Part shown: positions 59,649-64,000 of the stretch, one piece after another
Layout: the number at the start of each line of letters is the position of its first letter
How positions within the stretch are numbered: position 1 is the stretch's first letter
Origin: Ectothiorhodospira magna
GTDB taxonomy: Bacteria; Pseudomonadota; Gammaproteobacteria; Ectothiorhodospirales; Ectothiorhodospiraceae
Assembly: GCF_900110965.1 (NCBI RefSeq)
Contig: NZ_FOFO01000003.1
Span: 1-64,000 of the forward strand
Reading direction: 5' to 3'
DNA length: 64,000 nucleotides
Translations under genes and position numbers: made by a program
Notes under the pieces: generated by a model
What the model saw: only the letters and a program-made list of their open reading frames with translations
Databases searched by the model: none
Told to the model about the DNA's origin: nothing

Positions 59649-59664
59649 TGGCCCGCTCCTTGCA
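59649..59664 (+). promoter_or_regulatory. Sigma-54 (-24/-12) promoter of nifENX
   Basis: TGGCCCGCTCCTTGCA has GG at 59650-59651 and GC at 59662-59663, spaced by ten. It differs from consensus by one base in the -24 box (TGGCCC). It lies 39 bases before the nifE ATG. Confidence 0.85.
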
Positions 59665-59702
59665 CTTCATGACTTCAACAACGCGCCAAACGCGGAGGTT
59701 CC

Positions 59703-61115
59703 ATGAAGGCACAGGACATCAAGGCACTGCTGGACGAACCGGCCTGTGCCCACAACACCCACAAGCCCAAGGGCGGCTGCACCCGGCCCAAGCCCGGCGC
59801 CACCGCCGGCGGCTGCGCCTTCGACGGCGCCCAGATCGCCCTGCTGCCGGTGGCCGACGTGGCTCATATCGTCCACGGCCCCATCGCCTGCGCCGGCAAC
59901 ACCTGGGACAACCGGGGTACCCGCTCCTCCGGCGGGCCGGACCTGTTCCGTCTGGGCATGACCACCGACCTCACCGAACAGGACGTGATCATGGGCCGCT
60001 CCGAAAAGCGCCTGTTCCACGCCATCCGCCAGGCGGTGGAGGCCCACCGGCCCCCGGCGGTGTTCGTCTACAACACCTGCGTCACCGCCCTCATCGGCGA
60101 TGACGTGGACGCCGTCTGCAAGGCCGCCCAGGAACGCTTCGGAGTACCGGTGGTGCACGTGGATGCCGCCGGTTTCTACGGCTCCAAGAACCTGGGCAAT
60201 CGCATCGCCGGCGAGACCATGGTGAAGAAGGTGGTGGGTACCCGGGAGCCGGACCCCATCCCGGCGTCCGCGACACGCCCCGGCATCCGGGTCCATCAGG
60301 TCAACCTCATCGCCGAATACAACATCGCCGGTGAGTTCTGGCACGTGCTGCCCCTGTTCGACGAGCTGGGCCTGCGCATCCTCTGCACCCTGTCCGGGGA
60401 CGCCCGCTTCCACCAGATCCAGTCCATGCACCGCGGCCAGGCCAACATGCTGGTCTGCTCCAAGGCCATGATCAACGTGGCCAGAAAGCTGGAGGAGCGC
60501 TACGGCACTCCCTGGTTCGAGGGCAGCTTCTACGGCGTGCAGGACATGTCCCAGGCCCTGCGGGATTTTGCCAGACTGATCGATGATCCGGATCTGACCC
60601 GGCGCACCGAGGACCTCATCGCCCGGGAAGAATCCCGCATTCATGCCGCCCTGGAACCCTGGCGGGACCGCCTGCGGGGCAAGCGGGTGCTGCTCTACAC
60701 CGGTGGCGTCAAGTCCTGGTCGGTGGTATCCGCCCTGCAGGATCTGGGCATGACCGTGGTGGCCACCGGCACCCGCAAGTCCACGGATGCCGACAAGGCC
60801 CGCATCCGCCAGCTGATGGGGGAGGACGCGGTCATGATCGAGGACGGCAGTCCCGCCAACCTGCTGCGCATCTATGAAGAAACCCGGGCCGACATGCTCA
60901 TCGCCGGCGGCCGCAACCTCTATACCGCCCTCAAGGCCCGCATGCCCTTCCTGGACATCAACCAGGAACGGGAACACGCCTACGCCGGCTACGAGGGGAT
61001 GCTGGAACTGGCCCGTCAGCTGGCCATCACCCTGGAAAGCCCCATCTGGCCCCGGGTCCGCGAACCCGCCCCCTGGGATGCCGACGGCATGCCCGCCACC
61101 TCGGAGGTCCGCTGA
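59703..61115 (+). CDS. nifE: FeMo-cofactor scaffold subunit NifE
   Basis: A 470-residue NifD relative that with NifN forms the scaffold on which NifB-co matures to FeMo-co. The conserved cysteines lie in [32 protein letters not shown] and [13 protein letters not shown]. The frame is followed at once by nifN (ATG two bases after the stop). GCGGAGGTTCC precedes the ATG. Confidence 0.98.
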   Translation: MKAQDIKALLDEPACAHNTHKPKGGCTRPKPGATAGGCAFDGAQIALLPVADVAHIVHGPIACAGNTWDNRGTRSSGGPDLFRLGMTTDLTEQDVIMGRSEKRLFHAIRQAVEAHRPPAVFVYNTCVTALIGDDVDAVCKAAQERFGVPVVHVDAAGFYGSKNLGNRIAGETMVKKVVGTREPDPIPASATRPGIRVHQVNLIAEYNIAGEFWHVLPLFDELGLRILCTLSGDARFHQIQSMHRGQANMLVCSKAMINVARKLEERYGTPWFEGSFYGVQDMSQALRDFARLIDDPDLTRRTEDLIAREESRIHAALEPWRDRLRGKRVLLYTGGVKSWSVVSALQDLGMTVVATGTRKSTDADKARIRQLMGEDAVMIEDGSPANLLRIYEETRADMLIAGGRNLYTALKARMPFLDINQEREHAYAGYEGMLELARQLAITLESPIWPRVREPAPWDADGMPATSEVR

Positions 61116-61116
61116 T

Positions 61117-62547
61117 ATGCCTGAAATCCTCAAGCGCAACAAGGCCCTGTCCGTCAGCCCCCTCAAGGCCAGCCAGCCCCTGGGGGGTGCCCTGGCGTTC
61201 CTGGGCATGGATCGGACCATGCCCATGTTCCATGGCGCCCAGGGCTGTACCGCCTTTGCCAAGGTGTTTCTGGTGCGCCACTTCCGGGAACCCATCCCCC
61301 TGCAGACCACCGCCATGGATCAGGTCAGCGCGGTCATGGGCGCCGACGAGGCCCTGGTGGAGGGTCTGGCCACCATTTGCAACAAGTCCGCGCCGGCCCT
61401 GATCGGCATCGTCACCACCGGACTGTCGGAAACGGAAGGGGCCGACATCCATCGGGTGGTGCGGGAGTTCCGGATGCAGCATCCCGAGTTTGCCCAGGTG
61501 GCGGTGGTGCCGGTGAACACCCCGGACTATTGCGGCTCGGCGGAGACCGGCTTTGCCCTGGCGGTGACCGCCCTCATCGACACCCTGGTGCCCGAGGCGA
61601 AGGTGGCCGGGACGGTCCCCGGCAGTCGGCCCCGGCAGCTCAACGTGCTGGTGGGGTCAAGCCTGACCCCGGGCGATGTGGACCATCTCAAGGAGATCAT
61701 CGAGGCGTTCGACCTGGAACCGGTGGTCCTGCCGGATCTGTCCGCCTCCCTGGACGGTCATCTGGACGAGGCCCGTCTGTCCGCCCTGACCACCGGCGGC
61801 ACGCCCCTGTCCGCCCTGGCCACGCTGGGGAATGCCCAGGCCACCCTGGTGGTGGGCGCCTCCATGGCGACGGCGGCGGACCTGCTCAAGGCCCGCACCG
61901 GCGTGCCGGATCTGCGTTTTGACGGCCTGATGGGCATGGATGCCACGGATGAACTGCTGCTGACCCTGTCCCGGCTCAGCGGCCGGCCGGTGCCGGTCCG
62001 GCTGCGCCGCCAGCGCGCCCGTCTGCAGGACGCCATGCTCGACACCCATTTCATGATGGGACTGGCACCCATTGCCGTGGCCGGCGAGGCGGACCTGCTG
62101 GCGGGGTTTTCGGCCCTGCTGCGGGAAGTGGGCAGCGAGGTGGTGGCCGCCGCCGTGCCCGTCAAGGCGCCGGTACTGGATCGCCTTTCAGTACGCACCA
62201 TCAAGATCGGCGACCTGGAAGACCTGGAGGCCATGGCCCGGGAGCAGGGCGCGGAACTGCTCATTGCCAATGCCCATGGGGTGGCCTCGGCCCAGCGGCT
62301 GGGTATCCCCCTGCTGCGGGCCGGGTTCCCCCAGTACGACTGGCTGGGTGGCTTCCAGCGGACCTGGATCGGTTATGGGGGTGCCCAGCAGGCCCTGTTC
62401 GATCTGGCCAACCTGCGGGTGGCGTCCCACCACGGCGTGACCCCCTACCGCTCCATCTACGACCGTTCCCCCGACACCGACCTTCCGGAGGGTCCTCGCC
62501 ATGGGACTTCAGCGTCGCCTGCGGGTGGTTACGCCGCCTGTCACTGA
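61117..62547 (+). CDS. nifN: FeMo-cofactor scaffold subunit NifN
   Basis: A 476-residue NifK relative and NifE partner. The N-terminus is [20 protein letters not shown]. Conserved blocks are [20 protein letters not shown] and [13 protein letters not shown]. The ATG at 61117 is one base after the nifE stop, and TCGGAGGTCC lies just before it. Its last 47 bases overlap the start of nifX in another frame. Confidence 0.97.
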   Translation: MPEILKRNKALSVSPLKASQPLGGALAFLGMDRTMPMFHGAQGCTAFAKVFLVRHFREPIPLQTTAMDQVSAVMGADEALVEGLATICNKSAPALIGIVTTGLSETEGADIHRVVREFRMQHPEFAQVAVVPVNTPDYCGSAETGFALAVTALIDTLVPEAKVAGTVPGSRPRQLNVLVGSSLTPGDVDHLKEIIEAFDLEPVVLPDLSASLDGHLDEARLSALTTGGTPLSALATLGNAQATLVVGASMATAADLLKARTGVPDLRFDGLMGMDATDELLLTLSRLSGRPVPVRLRRQRARLQDAMLDTHFMMGLAPIAVAGEADLLAGFSALLREVGSEVVAAAVPVKAPVLDRLSVRTIKIGDLEDLEAMAREQGAELLIANAHGVASAQRLGIPLLRAGFPQYDWLGGFQRTWIGYGGAQQALFDLANLRVASHHGVTPYRSIYDRSPDTDLPEGPRHGTSASPAGGYAACH

Positions 62548-63001
62548 GACCGCCGTCATGTCATCGCCAGCCCCGGTTCTGATCGCCTTTGCCAGTACGG
62601 ACCTCAAGCGGGTGGACCAGCATTTCGGGTCCGCCCAGTGCCTGGCCATCTACCGCCTGGAAGGCGAGGGCAGTGCACTGGTGGAGGCCGTGCAGTTCGG
62701 CATGCAGGCCCGGGACGGCCATGAGGACAAGCTGATGGCCAAGTTCGATGCCCTGCAAGGCTGTGCCGCCGTGTATTGCGAAGCGGCGGGTGCCTCGGCG
62801 GTGAAGCAACTCCTGGCCCTGGGGGTGCAACCCCTGAAGGTGGCCCACGGGACCCCCATCGGTCCGCTGCTGGGCGAGCTTCAGGACGTGATTCGGAACG
62901 GTTGTCCGCCGCCCTGGCTGGCCAAGGCCATGCAGCAGGGACGTTCGGACCCGGACCGGTTTGACGCCATGGCCGCCGAGCCATGGCAAGAAGAAGCCTG
63001 A
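62501..63001 (+). CDS. nifX: Nitrogenase cofactor carrier NifX
   Basis: A 166-residue NifX that carries NifB-co and the VK cluster between NifB and NifEN. The domain starts [20 protein letters not shown]. The N-terminus [10 protein letters not shown] resembles other NifX starts, and GGAGGG precedes the ATG at 62501, so I prefer it though it overlaps nifN by 47 bases. The ATG at 62558 is the shorter choice. The end is Glu/Ala-rich. Confidence 0.93.
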   Translation: MGLQRRLRVVTPPVTETAVMSSPAPVLIAFASTDLKRVDQHFGSAQCLAIYRLEGEGSALVEAVQFGMQARDGHEDKLMAKFDALQGCAAVYCEAAGASAVKQLLALGVQPLKVAHGTPIGPLLGELQDVIRNGCPPPWLAKAMQQGRSDPDRFDAMAAEPWQEEA

Positions 63002-63035
63002 TCCATCCAACTGTGGACATTTGGGGAAGACATCC

Positions 63036-63494
63036 ATGAGCAACACCACCGCTGATCCCATTCTGGAAACCGATTTCATGAAGGAGATGGTCCGCCAGAT
63101 GCGGGCCCTGGACACCTTCGGAACCCGGGATGGGCAATCCGACGAAGCGCTGCTGTCCCAATTCGTCATCACCCCGGAAAAGCGCAAGGAGATCCCCCTG
63201 GTCGCCGACATGGACCAGGCCACCCTGGCACGGGTGAATGTGTTCTACAACGCCGTCGCGGTGCTGATCGAGAAGGAATGCGGCCGCATGGCCACGGTCA
63301 TGCTCAGCCTGAACGGGGAGGGTTTTGGCCGCGTGATCATCTCCGTGGGCAAGCTGCTGGTGGTGGACAAGACCCTGCGTGACGTCCATCGCTTCGGTTT
63401 CGACAGCCTGTCGAAGATGAAGACCGAGGCGGACAAGCTCCTGTCGGTGGCCCTGAACATCGTCGGCGATCACCCGGACGTGGCGGGGATGTAG
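63036..63494 (+). CDS. NifX-associated nitrogen fixation protein (DUF269)
   Basis: A 152-residue DUF269 protein with DFMKEMVRQMRALDTFGTRD, a GRVIISVGKLLVVDKTLRDV core and FGFDSLSKMKTEADKLL. This family follows nifX in many diazotrophs and is thought to support FeMo-co synthesis, but its biochemistry is unclear. The ATG at 63036 is preceded by GGGGAAG. Confidence 0.94.
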   Translation: MSNTTADPILETDFMKEMVRQMRALDTFGTRDGQSDEALLSQFVITPEKRKEIPLVADMDQATLARVNVFYNAVAVLIEKECGRMATVMLSLNGEGFGRVIISVGKLLVVDKTLRDVHRFGFDSLSKMKTEADKLLSVALNIVGDHPDVAGM

Positions 63495-63525
63495 GCCATT
63501 CTCTCCCCAGGGAAGAGGATGCAAG

Positions 63526-63546
63526 CCCTCTCCCTTGGGGAGAGGG
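63526..63546. repeat. REP-like palindrome before fdxB
   Basis: CCCTCTCCC-TT-GGGGAGAGGG, a 9- to 10-bp stem with a two-base loop, 32 bases after the DUF269 stop. An AT-rich stretch follows, but not a T-run on the plus strand. Confidence 0.65.
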
Positions 63547-63590
63547 CGATAAAAAACATATAAAAAATACATAGAGAAGAGGCGACACCC

Positions 63591-63881
63591 ATGACCCACA
63601 TCACCGGCCTCACCCGGGGCGGGACCCCCTGGATACCGGCCTTCATCACCGAACTCAAGGAAGAAAACTGCATCGGCTGCGGCCGCTGCTACAAGGTCTG
63701 CACCCGCAACTGCTTTGAACTGGCGGAACGGGAAATCGACGATGACGACGACGATTTCGATGACGATGCCTCCATGGTCATGCGCCTGCTGGACGCCATG
63801 GACTGCATCGGCTGCCAGGCTTGCGCCAAGGTCTGTCCCAAGAACTGCCATACCCATGCCCCCGCCGCCCTGGCGAGCTAA
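63591..63881 (+). CDS. fdxB: Nif-specific ferredoxin III (two [4Fe-4S])
   Basis: A 96-residue ferredoxin with two cluster motifs, [15 protein letters not shown] near residue 27 and [15 protein letters not shown] near residue 72. Between them lies a very acidic insert ([14 protein letters not shown]). The family (FdxB, ferredoxin III) accompanies nifENX and probably feeds electrons to NifB or cofactor assembly. GAAGAGGCG precedes the ATG. Confidence 0.92.
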   Translation: MTHITGLTRGGTPWIPAFITELKEENCIGCGRCYKVCTRNCFELAEREIDDDDDDFDDDASMVMRLLDAMDCIGCQACAKVCPKNCHTHAPAALAS

Positions 63882-63907
63882 ACCCTAAATCCCGGAGGAC
63901 AGAAGCC

Positions 63908-64000
63908 ATGTGGGACTATTCCGAAAAGGTCAAAGAGCACTTCTTCAACCCCCGCAACGCCGGCGCGGTCGAAGGGGCCAATGCCATCGGCGAGGTGGGT
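63908..64000 (+). CDS. nifU: Fe-S scaffold NifU, N-terminal part only
   Basis: The first 31 residues, [20 protein letters not shown] and on to AIGEVG, match the IscU-like N-terminal domain of NifU. The window ends before the first cysteine. GGAGGAC precedes the ATG. NifU builds clusters for nitrogenase with NifS, presumably just to the right. Confidence 0.93.
   Translation, partial: MWDYSEKVKEHFFNPRNAGAVEGANAIGEVG

Overview
The window looks like chromosome of a GC-rich, nitrogen-fixing gammaproteobacterium. The housekeeping blocks keep gammaproteobacterial order: suhB-trmJ-isc, rlmN-pilW-rodZ-hisS-yfgM-bamB-der, sdhCDAB-sdhE, leuCDB-asd-fimV-truA. A complete Mo-nitrogenase region carries NifA/sigma-54 promoters and DraT/DraG control of nitrogenase. 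Chromatiales or Ectothiorhodospiraceae is a reasonable guess, but that is inference from gene content, not from an alignment. No rRNA or tRNA gene was seen.

Layout. 1-2.6 kb is a decayed accessory patch: the 5' end of a group II intron on the minus strand, a frameshifted YefM-type antitoxin fused to an unrelated tail, an intact VapBC pair, a 3' duplicate of suhB and a truncated Rpn/YhgA-type gene. 2.6-6.9 kb (minus) holds an acyl-CoA synthetase, a PLP-dependent decarboxylase and suhB. 6.9-14.2 kb (plus) holds trmJ, cysE and iscR-S-U-A-hscB-hscA-fdx-iscX, with a strong IscR-type operator before iscR. 14.4-22.4 kb holds ndk, rlmN, pilW, rodZ, hisS, yfgM, bamB and der; ispG, usual between rodZ and hisS, is absent. 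22.4-30.5 kb is mostly minus strand: a small membrane protein, ygfZ, zapG, sdhE, sdhBADC, sdhAF4 and psd, with ygfX on plus. 30.5-43.8 kb (plus) holds prmB, hemN, aroC, an MFS permease, leuCDB, asd, fimV, an orphan CbiQ-like protein and truA.

43.8-64 kb is the nitrogen-fixation region: nifB-nifQ-draG, then unrelated genes (aminotransferase, purL, glycosyltransferase), then draT divergent from nifHDKT-nafY, then nifENX-DUF269-fdxB-nifU, which runs off the right edge. Three promoters (nifB, nifH, nifE) each pair a TGT-N10-ACA NifA site with a GG-N10-GC sigma-54 element. The genes cover FeMo-cofactor synthesis (NifB, Q, E, N, X, NafY), structural subunits (NifHDK), Fe-S supply (NifU, ferredoxin) and reversible ADP-ribosylation of NifH (DraT/DraG) at a conserved Arg101.

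I found no clearly new system. The most unusual items are the broken accessory patch at the left edge, the suhB duplication junction, a cysteine cluster in HscA, two solitary IS200/IS605-type end hairpins, a NifA site lying across the draT start codon, and a set of related palindromes between the nif genes.
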